From Trileptium ribeirensis (lineage: Eukaryota > Nematoda > Enoplea > Enoplida > Thoracostomopsidae): 64,000 nt of DNA. The notes beneath the pieces were generated by a model. It worked only from the letters and a program-made list of their open reading frames with translations, was not told the DNA's origin and did not search any database. Both the position numbers and the translations under genes were made by a program. Shown here piece by piece: positions 30,754-41,684 of the stretch. Position 1 is the first letter of the stretch. Each line of letters begins with the position of its first letter. The DNA is taken from assembly GCA_030248225.1 (NCBI GenBank), contig JASANE010028009.1, positions 31,428 through 95,427 on the forward strand, written 5' to 3'.

Positions 30754-31986
30754 ATGCGACGAAGCTACAGTGCCAACGACATCCAGATGCCAATGCTACC
30801 AAAAGGCGTGCGGCACGTACCGATGGTTTGCGGCGGCGGCGTCTATCCGACGGTACCTCTTTATCAAGCTCCACCAGGATCGCGCGGGGAGAATTTCGCC
30901 TCCAAAGGGGCCCGCCGGCCAATGCTCGCCAACGTGACAACGACGCTGGACAAATTCGAACATAACGGACGGCGCCTGTCCAGCGTGTCTGAGCATTTCC
31001 ACCTCATCGTCCTGGAGCTGCTGGATTACAACAACGCCGCAAAAGAGTTGGCCGAGGCGAACATCAGCCCAACCGAACTACAACTCCGTAGCATCGCACT
31101 CCATCGCCGCCTACCGATGGAGAGACGCTACATGCTGAAATCTTATTACCCGCATATCATGCGGCCAATACTACTGGCCAAATTCAGCATGCCTGAATAT
31201 GCGGAGGAGTTGGAGGCCACGAACGACCGGCGTCTATACAACGCCTCGCTCGACGATTTCTGGGGAACTGGCGCCTTCCACATTGACTGTTGTTGCGGGC
31301 GCACGTTCCATAACGTGACGGGTCGCCTGCTCGAGGAAATCCGGGCATATCATCGGGACGGCCTCGTTCGATGGCCCCAGGTCATAGTCGCAGGTGACGA
31401 ACAGGCGTTGCCACTACTTAACGTCGCCGATCAACATAATTGGTTGGTGTTCGCATGGCCACGCATGGAGATGGCCGACTTGATACAGTGGGCCAACGCC
31501 TTCGTCACGCCACAGACGGACTGCGTAATCGTCCTCGGCGGTTGTGGCAAACTATGGCAAACGGACCGCAAAGTTTATTCGCCCAGTGCGTTCATCAAAC
31601 GCATTAAGCGGAAACTGGAGGTCCTCGAACGACGCCTCCGAGAAAATGCGGCCGTCTTCATAGCTCCGCCGCCACCACAGTGGAATGCCACGAATTACAC
31701 CCGCGAGGCGTGGGCTACGGAGCTGCGTACACGGAAACTGCGCCTTACCGCGGACCACCAAGCGCTCCGAAACGTCGTCATGGCCCCATGGTCGGTACCA
31801 CTAACGGCACCCGAAGCCTGGTATATGGTCGGACCGTTCAACCGGGGTGAGGATCGCCAACGATGGGCCGAACCGGTGGTGGCACCTGCCTACCACCCGG
31901 AGCTGGTCAATTGGGTGGGCCATTATGTTCGTTGCACAGGACTTTTTCGTCTTGGTGAACAACGCGGACGTGACGACGAAAAATAA
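30754..31986 (+). CDS. ORF4: NADAR domain plus SGNH/GDSL-like domain
   Basis: 410 codons from ATG. After a short basic N-terminus, a helical segment (about 75-135) leads to MRPILLAKFSMPEY, then DDFWGTG (F169-W170-G171) and HNVTGRLLEEIR (N187). Together these match the signature of NADAR (YbiA-like) domains: KF, a D-x-x-W-G-x-G loop, then N-x-x-G-x-L-L-x-x-R. The C-terminal half has the layout of an SGNH/GDSL hydrolase: VIVAGDEQ (GD at 214-215) as block I, VIVLGGCGK (262-265) as block III and a PPPPQW block; the usual nucleophile Ser after GD is absent. NADAR proteins are known to act on ADP-ribosylated guanosine in nucleic acid and on riboflavin-pathway intermediates. ORF5 is a diverged paralogue. 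Both assignments are from motifs only. Confidence 0.6.
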   Translation: MRRSYSANDIQMPMLPKGVRHVPMVCGGGVYPTVPLYQAPPGSRGENFASKGARRPMLANVTTTLDKFEHNGRRLSSVSEHFHLIVLELLDYNNAAKELAEANISPTELQLRSIALHRRLPMERRYMLKSYYPHIMRPILLAKFSMPEYAEELEATNDRRLYNASLDDFWGTGAFHIDCCCGRTFHNVTGRLLEEIRAYHRDGLVRWPQVIVAGDEQALPLLNVADQHNWLVFAWPRMEMADLIQWANAFVTPQTDCVIVLGGCGKLWQTDRKVYSPSAFIKRIKRKLEVLERRLRENAAVFIAPPPPQWNATNYTREAWATELRTRKLRLTADHQALRNVVMAPWSVPLTAPEAWYMVGPFNRGEDRQRWAEPVVAPAYHPELVNWVGHYVRCTGLFRLGEQRGRDDEK

Positions 31987-32526
31987 GTCTCAGTAAGGAA
32001 CTATTCGCACGTGAGTACCTTCAGCATTAGGAAGTAGAGGATTAATACGAGGTTATAGAACGCCCTGAAGCAATGGCGAATGCGATTCACTGGCACTTAG
32101 AGAACCCCACTTTAGGACAAATGCAAGAATTTGAGGGTAGAATTAGAAACTGTGTGCACCACCGCACTCAATCATACACACACGCGCAGCGAAAACCGAC
32201 CAGCATACGGTAAAGGGCGGCCATTTATAAATGCTATATTTACAGATGGACAACAGCGTTCGGCAACGCGGTGAGAATAACAAGGACGACTGCAGCGTTC
32301 GGCGACGCAGCGACAGTCAACTGGACCAAAGCGTTCAGCAACGCAATGGCAGCGACACCAGACGGTCTGAAGGCGGCCCGGCCCGACGGTTATCAACAAC
32401 TGGGCCATACGCTCCGCCCGAGGCCACTACCTACAGCCTGCCCAGTATCCCGACCTATCACGTCGACTTAACGCAGCCTATGTCCCGTTCCTGTCGCACG
32501 GTACCGAGTGGCCGGAGCTGTCCAAC
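31987..32526 (+). other. Spacer between ORF4 and ORF5
   Basis: About 540 bp. The motif gcaacgc..cagcgttc occurs several times (32250-32345), giving short open frames in two registers (32231-32599 and 32271-32471) that are probably chance. The last 150 bp are open in the ORF5 frame and read like an N-terminal extension of ORF5 without a start codon. Confidence 0.45.
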
Positions 32527-33579
32527 ATGCACGAGGCAGCGACGCCCTTCCATCATGACTGCACTACGGCCCCGACCGTCGAACAACACTACCAGGTAAG
32601 GGTGCTGCTTGTGCTTGGCCTGATGGAAGCAGCCAACGAACTAATGGACATGATCGGCACGCCGCAACAAATAAATGCGAGAGCACGGGCGCTAAAGGAC
32701 GAACTGGTCGACAACATTACAAGCGCCCGGCTCAAACCCCTGCTTGAGCACATCATGCGGCCAATACTGCTCCGCAAATTCAGCATACCCAGCTATGCGC
32801 GGATCCTACATCTAACAGGCACTCGACCGCTCCTGGAAGTAACAACAGATACCTTCTGGGGCGTCGGACGGACAATCCAACAACTGCGGCAGGGCGAACA
32901 ACCCAGACACTGCCACAATGTCATGGGTCGGCTCCTGGAGGAGGTGCGTGAGTACCTTACTTCTGGGTACGCTTGCTGGCCGCACGTCATCATTATGGGC
33001 GACGCGCTTCCGCTGCCGTTGTTGGAAATAGCTAACGACAATAAGTGGCTAGTGTGCGCATGGCCTGGCACCACGCTAATACGCATGATCCAACTTGCCA
33101 GCGCTGTCCTAACGCCGCTCACCAAATGCGTCATCTTACTTGGAGGCTACCAATACATCTACCGGAAGGCGCAATCGGAGCAGCTCCATGCGACCAACCC
33201 AAACGCAGCCTTCAAGAAGATCAAACGCCATCTGGGAATGCTATCTCGGCGAGTACCAGCGCGCACGCCCGTGATTGTCGCACCGCCGATACCTCGATGG
33301 GCCGCGACCAACCAGGATGCAATGTCGTGGACCATCGAATGCAAACGCATAGTCGCCAACCATCGGCAACAGCACGACGCATTCCACAACATCTACTTCC
33401 CGAACTGGCCGGTCGCTTTTAACGCTGCTGACGCCTGGGAACGAGACGAGCCGCATATGGAATGGCAGGAGCGCCCACAGTTTGAGGAACCAATGGTCTC
33501 CAAGTACTGCCTGCGTAATCTGCGGGAGTGGGTCGGCCAGTTAGTGCGCGATGCCGAACTTGGACGCTTAACGCGGTAG
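32527..33579 (+). CDS. ORF5: second NADAR-SGNH-like protein
   Basis: 350 codons from the first ATG; the frame is open further upstream (to about 32372) without an ATG, so an exon or a lost start is possible. It aligns with ORF4 from about residue 20 to the end: MRPILLRKFSIPSY, DTFWGVG (F110), HNVMGRLLEEVR (N131), VIIMGDALPLPLLE (D159), VILLGGYQ, PPIPRW, and a shared C-terminal stretch ending in WVGQLVR. The residues that differ between ORF4 and ORF5 are spread evenly, while the NADAR and GD/GG motifs are kept, which suggests an old tandem duplication under constraint. As in ORF4, the residue after GD is not Ser, so a catalytically altered SGNH fold is likely. Confidence 0.6.
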   Translation: MHEAATPFHHDCTTAPTVEQHYQVRVLLVLGLMEAANELMDMIGTPQQINARARALKDELVDNITSARLKPLLEHIMRPILLRKFSIPSYARILHLTGTRPLLEVTTDTFWGVGRTIQQLRQGEQPRHCHNVMGRLLEEVREYLTSGYACWPHVIIMGDALPLPLLEIANDNKWLVCAWPGTTLIRMIQLASAVLTPLTKCVILLGGYQYIYRKAQSEQLHATNPNAAFKKIKRHLGMLSRRVPARTPVIVAPPIPRWAATNQDAMSWTIECKRIVANHRQQHDAFHNIYFPNWPVAFNAADAWERDEPHMEWQERPQFEEPMVSKYCLRNLREWVGQLVRDAELGRLTR

Positions 33580-34672
33580 GCGAATGCAATAAGGGGCATA
33601 GAGCGTGAACCATTAGAAAAGTAGGAGTAAGCGTGCGAGTATTCTAAAAACATAGCTAGTGGATAAGGATGGCTGGAACAAGAAAAGCGAGAAATAACGA
33701 GCTACGACAAACATAAACACGGTATAGCAAAGAACCGGTAGGACAGTGCAGGGCGAGCGTAGTAGTGCACCAATGCAAATTACCAAACTGCGAATCGAGA
33801 ACGGACAAAAAAACACCTCTGAATGACCTAATAATAGGAAAGTTGTTACCTGCATTAGAGCGAATAAAGTGTAACTTCAGTACAAACTAAAGTAGTCAAA
33901 CTAATTATCGGGAGTACTATGAGCGGCACCTAAGTAACCTGATCAGGATAACTTCTATTACCAAATTAGAGCGGACTAAGTGAAACCCAATCATGAATTT
34001 TCCAACAAGATTACCGAAATTTCAAATAACGGGAACTTCTGGGATTTGGCACCCCGGCGGCCGGACCTTTTCCTAGGGGTTCCTTGAATCTGGAGCATGG
34101 GACCAACCCTGTCCAGAACTCTGGAGGTACGTGCTAAATATATGTATATATTATGTGACATAAGATATTGTTATGTTGCGTGCAAGGGGCCACTTATTTG
34201 GCCTCACAAGTGACAATAAATGGCATTTTTCAAAATATATGTTCTTCAAAGACGCAAAATTTTACAAACAGGCATAAAATATTATAGGCCATAAGGGAAA
34301 ACTTCCAAAATTACCGAAAATAAAGGGAGAAGGGACGCGTTTTTGGTGATAACCAAACAGTTTGATCGTCCTTCTACCCTCGTTTTAGCAAATTTTAACA
34401 AATTTTAACAAATTTTGGGAAATTTTCGGGTAATTTTTGCAAAATTGTTGAAATTACTGCAATTTTAAATCCAAACGGGCTAAACTTTACAAATTTCACG
34501 CCCAAGCGGGCCAATTTTTTCGAATTTCACACCAATTTCACTTCATTGATATCAAGGGCTGTACATCACACGGAACTAATCATACAAAATTTTCACTTTC
34601 TACTCATATCTCGACCAATTTAACTTACTACCATAAGTAAGGAGTCTATAAAATCCAAAAAATTTTAAGAGA
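33580..34672 (+). other. Element 1 3' non-coding region
   Basis: No open frame of note. The end nearest the LTR is AT-rich, with repeated aaattttaaca motifs (34390-34420). Just before the LTR only a weak purine tract, aagaga (34667-34672), is visible, so the plus-strand primer is not obvious. Confidence 0.55.
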
Positions 34673-37600
34673 TGTAACAGCCCGGGTTTTGCGAGGGATC
34701 TTAAACATTCAAAATCAGGCCATAAAGGCCTCAAAATGCAATGGATAAAAGGGCGATCGGATACAGGTGGAGCGTGGTCCGGACTATAACTTGTGTATTG
34801 TTGTTTCGTTGTTATAAAATAAATTCCATACCATCATTGTATTGTGTTGATACGGTCACGCTCCACCAGCCCGAGGTGCGCGGGGTGATTTCGCACCAAA
34901 ATTGAATCAAAATGCTACTGCAGGAGTATCCGATCGATCCCAGGATGTTATTACGTTATGAATAATATCGATGCATTATTATGTAAATGATTCATATTGG
35001 AGCGTGGTACGGATGCGTAATCGAATCGGCCGGGGACAGGGAAAAGGATTTCACGATTCTATTCACAATTTGACTCAACAGATTTTGCAAAGTAGGTGCC
35101 CCAGGGTCGTTTCCGGTGCGCATCCGTAAATAATAATGTGTGCTTATTTGTTAAGTAGTACAATGTATACTGTATGTAATACCAAGTGTCAGGATGGGTC
35201 ACGGCACTGTGCAGAACCCCACAAAAAGGTGCGTTTTTGAGTTTTCTTTTCGATGTTTTGGGACCTGGGAAGACCTATCCTGACATGCGGGAAAGTAAAT
35301 AATTAGCTTGTGTACCTGTATATATCATGGGATGTTGCGAACAGTTACTTCGTATTTTAGAAAACGCTAGGAGCAAGCGACAAGACGACTAACTTCAACT
35401 TCTGAGGGGTGTTCTATCATTTTGGAAATTTTGGAGTATTTTTAATGTTTAGGCAAAAAGGGGGTGATAACACCGTGATCAGGGATCTTTAAGGCTTCAA
35501 AATTGTTCCTTCGGGTCAACATACTCCCAACCCGTAAGTACTTATGGACCCCCGATCCCGCGTTTAAACTCCCAAATTTTCGGGCCCTAAATCACTACAT
35601 CTCAAACCAAAACTCCCCGATTTTTGGACCCCTACACCTCGATTGGGTCCCATACTAACTATAATATTGAAAACCGGGGGCCATCCGCCCCAACGGGTCT
35701 GCGCAGGATTCCCATAACCCAATCGGGACCCAAAATTTCCCTATCGTGCACGCATTCTTCTGCCTCTAACGGGCCTCCTAGGGTGCTTACACTAAATTCA
35801 AGACTCTCACAAGCAGGCGACCAGCCAGGGCATGGATATGATCCCGCCCCCGGCCGCCTACTCCATCCTGTTCCTGAAATATGAGCAAAAAACTAACAAA
35901 ATTACAATACGTTTGAAGCGCCTAAAGCGCTGATATGTTTTGCCATCGTCGAAGGCCTCGCGCCGACCAGCGCGAGGTTTTGTTGTTTACGCGGCCTCTC
36001 GATATTGTGGCCAAAAGTTGTCTGCTTGGGGCGTTTATCATATTGTTTTGACCATAGTCCGACTACAGCAACACGAGCCCGGCTAATGTGTGTGTATTAT
36101 TATTATAGTTGTCGCCAATGCTATGGGCTGTTGGTTATTATGTGCGTGGACGAGCCTGCTATGGTCGCCTTGTTTTGTTAAATACATATATTTTCGGCTC
36201 GTTCTGTTTTGTTATATACATCTGTGTTGGCGGCGGTGACTTTAAAGTTTTAAATTTAAAACTTGACGCGATTTTGAGAGCTAGAGCACACAGAGAGGAG
36301 AGCAAGCAAAGGGTGTTTAGGCTAGGTATAAAAGAGACTGCCCGATTCCCCGATCGGGACCAGTCGAGAAATGTTTGCTTAAGTTTGGCGGTTGTCGCCA
36401 ATTAAAATTATAGTTTTCGCTATGTTTTGCTTTTTGTTTTGGGCTTCTCTTTTAGACTTACAAGGGTTGGTTTCTCGCCGTACCCCTACGGTGGAGAGCC
36501 CTCCCTGGATCTAGGACTTTCACAATCACGCAAGGGCGGCCCTTTGCGGGCGTTGGAGTGTCGGAAGGATGCTCCGCGCGCCCGTAAAGGTCGGATCCCG
36601 ACAAAATTCGTGAAATTGCATCAAATGGCTCAAAATCCTGATCGATCGCATCTCGACTGGTTCCCCGCTCCTCGGACATTTTCTTTCTTTCACAGGTCCG
36701 AGGAGTGATCAAAATTTCTACTTCAAGGCAAATGTCAGTGTGCAAAATTTCTAGGTTATGGCAAAACTGCTTAGGGTTGTGTTCTACTTGATAAAAATTT
36801 TCTACTCCACGGCAAGTGATTCCGTTTTCGAAGGGGCAATTAAGTGGTGTTTTGAAAGGTCTAATCAAAAGTTCAAAGGTGATAGGAGTGACAATGGGAC
36901 GTAGTTGTTTGCATCCTCGGGTGACACGCGTTGTCCCCAATTATCTGAAATCGAGCAGCAGCGTCGAATCCCCATTCGTTCGCTGTTTCTTCTGCTTCTG
37001 GTTAGACTCCGATGCAAACGACCGCGGACCCGACCGCGACAAAATTTCACTAGGCACTCGTTGAGCATAACACGAAACAGAGACTGGAGCTGGCGGTGAG
37101 CTGAATCGTATTAAAATTTGGTGGGACGTGGGTTTTCTAACCGTGCAACTACGGGGAAAATCTAGGTCGGCACCCTCTCCCGGAGCTCTCTGGGAGCGAG
37201 TTTCGAATTAGGCGAAGTGGTCGTGGGCCGCTCCAGTCGCTGTTGGAATTGCACGAATTTCTGGATCTTCCGTCCTATTTACGCGAAGTTCAAATCACCT
37301 AATAGGACCAATCATAGTGGGTCAATAGATAAACAACCGTTTAATTGACAAAAGCAAAATTGTGGAAGTCCCAGGAAAAGTAGCAGTCTCATCAAAATTT
37401 TGTCTGGCTCTTATTTCGGTCAAAGGTTCCTCAGGGTATAGCACTCGGAAGAGCATGTAGTATATGCTGCAGGGTATCTTGTAGGGTACTCGAAACTAAT
37501 AACGTTACAATATACATGTTGTAAATAATTGTTGTATGCCCCAATTGGGCGATATTATAAGGTGTGCCAAATACAAAAACGCATCAATAGTAAAACGATT

Positions 37601-38405
37601 GAACCGCGTGTCACTTCTGGAAGCAGTTCGGAAATTTGTTTAATTGTCTAACCACAGTAGTTTTGCCTTGAATACTTCTAGCCTCGGTAAGCGCCCCTAA
37701 GGATCTATGAGCTCAAGTCAATTTTAACCGCAGCGAGCAACACCTCCACAACACCACGCCCGGTCGATTAAGTTCTCCCGCACGCTTCCACTTCAGAGTC
37801 CGAATCAGCGATCCTCTCCGCACTTTGCATTATACCCGCACTGTCAGGAACGCCTCTGCCGCTAACCTCTTGCAGTTAATCCTCGCCTTGCATAGCCCGC
37901 CGCCCGGCTTGCAACTCAAATAATTAGAATCTTGACACCCAAGGGACTGGGGTCTCCGCCTCAGTGCCTTAACGTTAAAATAAGTAACTAAACTTTGTCA
38001 CCATTCAAGTTTCATAGGGCCAGTCTTACCTAGGATTATAACGGGACAATGGCACAAGGGGACCTACCAACTAGGAACCTCACCAAGATTACATTAGGAC
38101 CAGAGAACCCCGCTTAGGGGAACGAATGGATAATGAGGGAAAGGCGAGTCAGCCTTATTACCTGTGAGCAGGCTTAGGGGTTGACTCTCCCTCGGGGGAC
38201 CTCATACCATTAGACACGTGGGCCAATATAGGGGCCAGGCCGAACACCCTGGTTAACCCACCGGCAGCCTGCTAAGCTAAGCGGTTCCCTTAGGTCATCG
38301 CATAGATCACCAGGGAGTCGTGGAAGCCAGGGTTGTCCGGGCACCACAATAGAGTAAACAGTGGTGCAGCTGGGATCCCTTAGGGCCAGAACTGGTCCTA
38401 GTACA
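34673..38405 (+). repeat. Element 1 3' LTR (3733 bp)
   Basis: Direct copy of 12217-15981, differing by scattered substitutions (a few percent by eye) and small indels. It contains the same hairpin (35956-35977), the TATA-like box (36327-36334) and the antisense frame (36458-36940). It ends CTAGTACA at 38405, followed by AGT of the interrupted element 2 LTR. Confidence 0.96.
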
Positions 38406-39056
38406 AGTTAGTCGATCACTAATAGTCATATTCCGGTTCCGGAATATTCACGCGTCTTTGTGGCGGTTGCAAGGCTATAGTGTTTAACTCGGGCTGTTGG
38501 ATTGATTTGGACTGCTTATATTTAGTAATCATTGATGTTGAAATATTGTGTAATAACGGAGGGCCGTGAATACCGTTTTAATGGATGGAAATCGTGAAGT
38601 GTCTCGAAAGATAATTTGAAGTTAAAATACTTATTGTGCGGTTGGTTGGGCAAACGCTATATTTGATTGTCGGACTGTAGAGCGTTTTTGCGTTCGGGTG
38701 TTATCGGCTACACAATTCCGGAACAGGCATGAGATTGGATTCAATTAATAAAGATTCGTGATAAACCAGCTGTTATTGATTTCAATCTGAAAGACCGTGA
38801 TAAAACCTTATTAATAAATCTCTGAGCCGCTACCGTAGTAGGGTTGGTACCGGAAATTGGAAGAGCCTTCGGATTTTCACTCTTTACTTGTACGCTAGGC
38901 CACGATCTCGCGCGTCCCGGCTACTGAAGTATAGGAATATTTGGTGGCTAGAGTTGTAAATAAACTGTGCGTCTTGTGTATTATAGTAACTGCTGGGGGT
39001 CGGAGCGTCGCGTAAGCTCGGAACTACACTGCCACCAAAGAAATCGAGCTCCGACA
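38406..39056 (+). repeat. Element 2 5' LTR, second part
   Basis: Matches 49544-50209 of the 3' LTR. Begins AGTTAGTCGATCAC and ends GAGCTCCGACA. Together with 10545-12216 it makes one complete LTR of about 2.32 kb. Confidence 0.95.
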
Positions 39057-39073
39057 TGGTGGCCACGACGAGG
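39057..39073 (+). other. Primer-binding site, element 2
   Basis: TGGTGGCCACGACGAGG begins immediately after the terminal CA of the LTR, as expected for pairing with a tRNA 3' end. It shares most positions with the element 1 candidate, suggesting that both elements use the same or closely related tRNAs. The tRNA itself cannot be named from here. Confidence 0.65.
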
Positions 39074-39247
39074 CCAAGGCCAATGCTAATCCTGTGAAGA
39101 TCCTGTTGGTACGTTTGCCGTATTGGATTGGTTTGTGGTTAGTGGTGGTATTTACTGACATTTACTTAGTGTTATTTTCCGCGCGTTACAGCACGAATTG
39201 GTAAGTAGCTTAGCTGTGACTAGTTAAGTTTTTAAAATTTTTACATC

Positions 39248-40797
39248 ATGGACGATACAGCGGCACTAATGCCTAGTGACGATACCACTCAGTGGACGAA
39301 AGGAATAGATAGCACGAGTACGCCTGTACCAACAGCTACTGAAGGTGGCACTACATCAATGGGAGATACTACGTTAACCCCGTTGGAAGCGACATTGCGT
39401 CGAGTGGAGGTAAGGTTAGTCGATATAAGGCGTAAATACGATGAGATAACTGACTTAATACGTGACTCTAGTCGTCAATATGATAAAATCATGGTAGATA
39501 CAGTGGAGCCCGAACGCAGATTCCAAAATTTTGTGGTACGACAAAATAATGATCTACATGAGCAAATAGAACGACAAAATAGTGACATACGCAAACAAAT
39601 GGACGAGATGCGGGGTAATCTTAACCAGTTGCGAGACCTGATAGGTATGGATCCTGTGTCGTCTCCAACATCTGAAATAGGAATCGAAGACTCAGTTTAC
39701 ATGGACTCCACTGTGGTGGATGCAGATACTAGGCCAAAGGCGCGTCTGGATTTTGAGCCTATGTTCCCGGTAACAGGTCCAGTTGAGACTGCACCATCTC
39801 GAGTATCGGTACCCTTGACAACTATACCGGTTTTGTCTTGTGACATTATGTCGGCACCTGTTGCATCTCCACGTGCACGTGTGTCCGCTCCAGCTATGTC
39901 AGTTCCAGCTTCAGTCCCTACAGTGTCGGCTGGGACCAATACTCGCGCAGCTATAGCTACGTCTGCGTGTACACAAACGGCTGCTGATGTTGCTAACTCT
40001 GCGCCTGTTGCCGCGGTTGCTCCTGCTATGCCGTCTATTGTGGTTAATGTGCCACCCCCGAAAGAGCCTGTTAACATGGAGAGATTTGATGGTAATTCGG
40101 ATTTTGCCACGTATTTTCGTAGGTTGGAAACTGAGTTCGAGTTAGCAGGTGTAGACAGTTCAGATGATAAATTTCGTACACTGCGTAAGAAATTGAAAGA
40201 AGTCGCTCGCAGGTTTGTTGAATTATTGATGGCCAGTTCGGAAGCACCATCCACTTATGAAGACTTAGCTCTCCAGTTGCATGAACGATTTGCAGAAAGT
40301 CGAGAATTTGTGGACGAAATTCAGCGGTTCCAACAAATGAGCCAGAAAAGTTCTGTAGCAGATTTCGCTGATGAATTGGCTTTGCAGTCCCGTTGAAATT
40401 AGGTTATCAGCATGCTGCGAACTTATTGCGCAATACGTTTTTGCGAGGAATGCGACGTGGATTACGTTCGCTCCTGATTCATGGTGACCAATGGTCTTTT
40501 GACGAATTAAAACGTCGCGCTGTACACATTGAGCGTACGGAAAAATTATTGTCGAGAACTGACGATGATGGAGTTTCATCGCGACTCCAGCGATCATGGA
40601 GACCAAGTCAAAACGCTAACACTAATAGTGGTGCTGTTCCCAGAAGGAATGATGGTCGACAGACTCCTACGCGTTTGAGTGGCGAACACGGGAGTAATAG
40701 CGTGAAAAATACCCGAGTTGTCGAGAGAACTTCTGAGTCCTCAGTAGTGTGTTATGACTGTAGTGCCACCGGCCATGTTCGCGCGCGATGTCCATAA
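39248..40797 (+). pseudogene. gag: Element 2 gag, frameshifted
   Basis: The frame from ATG 39248 (382 codons) has an acidic/Thr-rich start, a coiled-coil-like part (YDKIMVDTVEPERRFQNFV..NDLHEQIERQNSD), an Ala/Val/Pro-rich linker and a Gag capsid-like domain (from about 275: MERFDGNSDFATYFRRLETEF). It stops with TGA at 40394. The frame continues homologously in the next register (40393-40797) with more capsid and a CCHC knuckle (CYDCSATGHVRARC), ending in TAA. A small indel at about 40390 explains the break. The gene is dead in this copy. Confidence 0.85.
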
Positions 40798-41670
40798 CGT
40801 GATGCACGATTACGTCAACAAGAATGCGGTGTAGTGAGAGAAGTTGCTTCTTGATCATTCCCCGTGCAACGTTCGTCAAATAATGCTGAATCCACAACGC
40901 CTAAATAACTGTGGAAGTGTTTCTTATGCGGTAGACCAGGTCACTTTGCCCGCGATTGTCGTCAACGATCTGCAAATGTGGAAAAACAATTAACTGAAGA
41001 TAATCGACGTCGCCCGGAACGTAAAGCAGTACAATCAGCAGCCATTGAGAATTTGACTCGTCAAATGGATGATATTTTGTCACATTTGAAGTCGGATAGA
41101 AATGTGAATAGGCCTGAAATCATGCAATAACCATCACGAATAGTGTTGCCCAAGAATTCACGTCATCAAGTACTGGTAGAAAAGGTTCCTGTGTGAACTT
41201 TCGAAGAAAATTCGGAACTTCAAAATGATATGCAAGTTTCGATAGCCCAGGTAGAGATGTTAGCTCGTCCTACCAAATCGTGTTTTTATGTTGACGTGAA
41301 AATTTATTCGTATAAGTTACGAGGACTAGTTGATACTGGAGCTCAAATGACAATCATGCTCCAAGAAGTCTATGAGGAATGTTTCAGGCGGTATAAGTTA
41401 AATTCCGAAGTGATCCAAGTATTTTCTTTCGATGGTTCCCCAGCTAGTAAGACCTGGGATGGTTCGAAGCATGGGTACATTTCGGGAAGCAGTCCCAGTA
41501 CGTACCAATTCATGTAGTACCTGATATGCCAGTCGCCATTGTCATTTGAGATGACATGTTACGGCAATTCCAAACCATAATTGACTACCAGAAAATGCGA
41601 ATCCTAGTTGGTGATAAACTGGTACGGTCATGGTCGTTAGGTCAACGTAAGGAAGCGACATCTGAGGAGA
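40798..41670 (+). pseudogene. Element 2 second zinc knuckle and protease remnant
   Basis: Continuing in the register of the second gag part, several TGA and TAA stops interrupt a frame that still reads a second CCHC knuckle (CFLCGRPGHFARDC, about 40918-40962) and then an aspartic protease start with DTGAQMT (about 41331-41352). A further shift at about 41510 is followed by the end of the protease (DDMLRQFQTIIDY). Normal retropepsin features are present but split by at least four stops and one shift, so no functional product is possible. Confidence 0.8.
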
Positions 41671-41684
41671 CAGATACATAAAAA

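Larger units (their letters stand above)
12217..38405 (+). mobile_element. Element 1: giant (26.2 kb) Ty3/gypsy-type LTR retrotransposon with envelope and captured genes
   Basis: Two near-identical direct repeats (12217-15981 and 34673-38405) both begin TGTAACAGCCCGGG and end CTAGTACA, giving the inverted termini TGTA...TACA. The insertion splits the LTR of element 2; the unoccupied site in the other LTR (49531-49550) shows that AGT (or AGTT, because the next base is shared) was duplicated. The interior encodes Gag-Env, Pol with the domain order PR-RT-RH-IN, a S/T/P-rich ORF3 and two paralogous NADAR-SGNH-like ORFs. Integrase after RT/RNase H and the GPY/F-like tail place it in the Ty3/gypsy group. 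Each LTR is about seven times the size typical of gypsy elements. LTR divergence of a few percent suggests a moderately old insertion. Confidence 0.96.

Noticed and set aside
32231..32599. 122- and 66-codon frames upstream of ORF5
   Set aside because: Both read the same gcaacgc-type repeat in different registers; neither aligns with ORF4, while the ORF5 register does.
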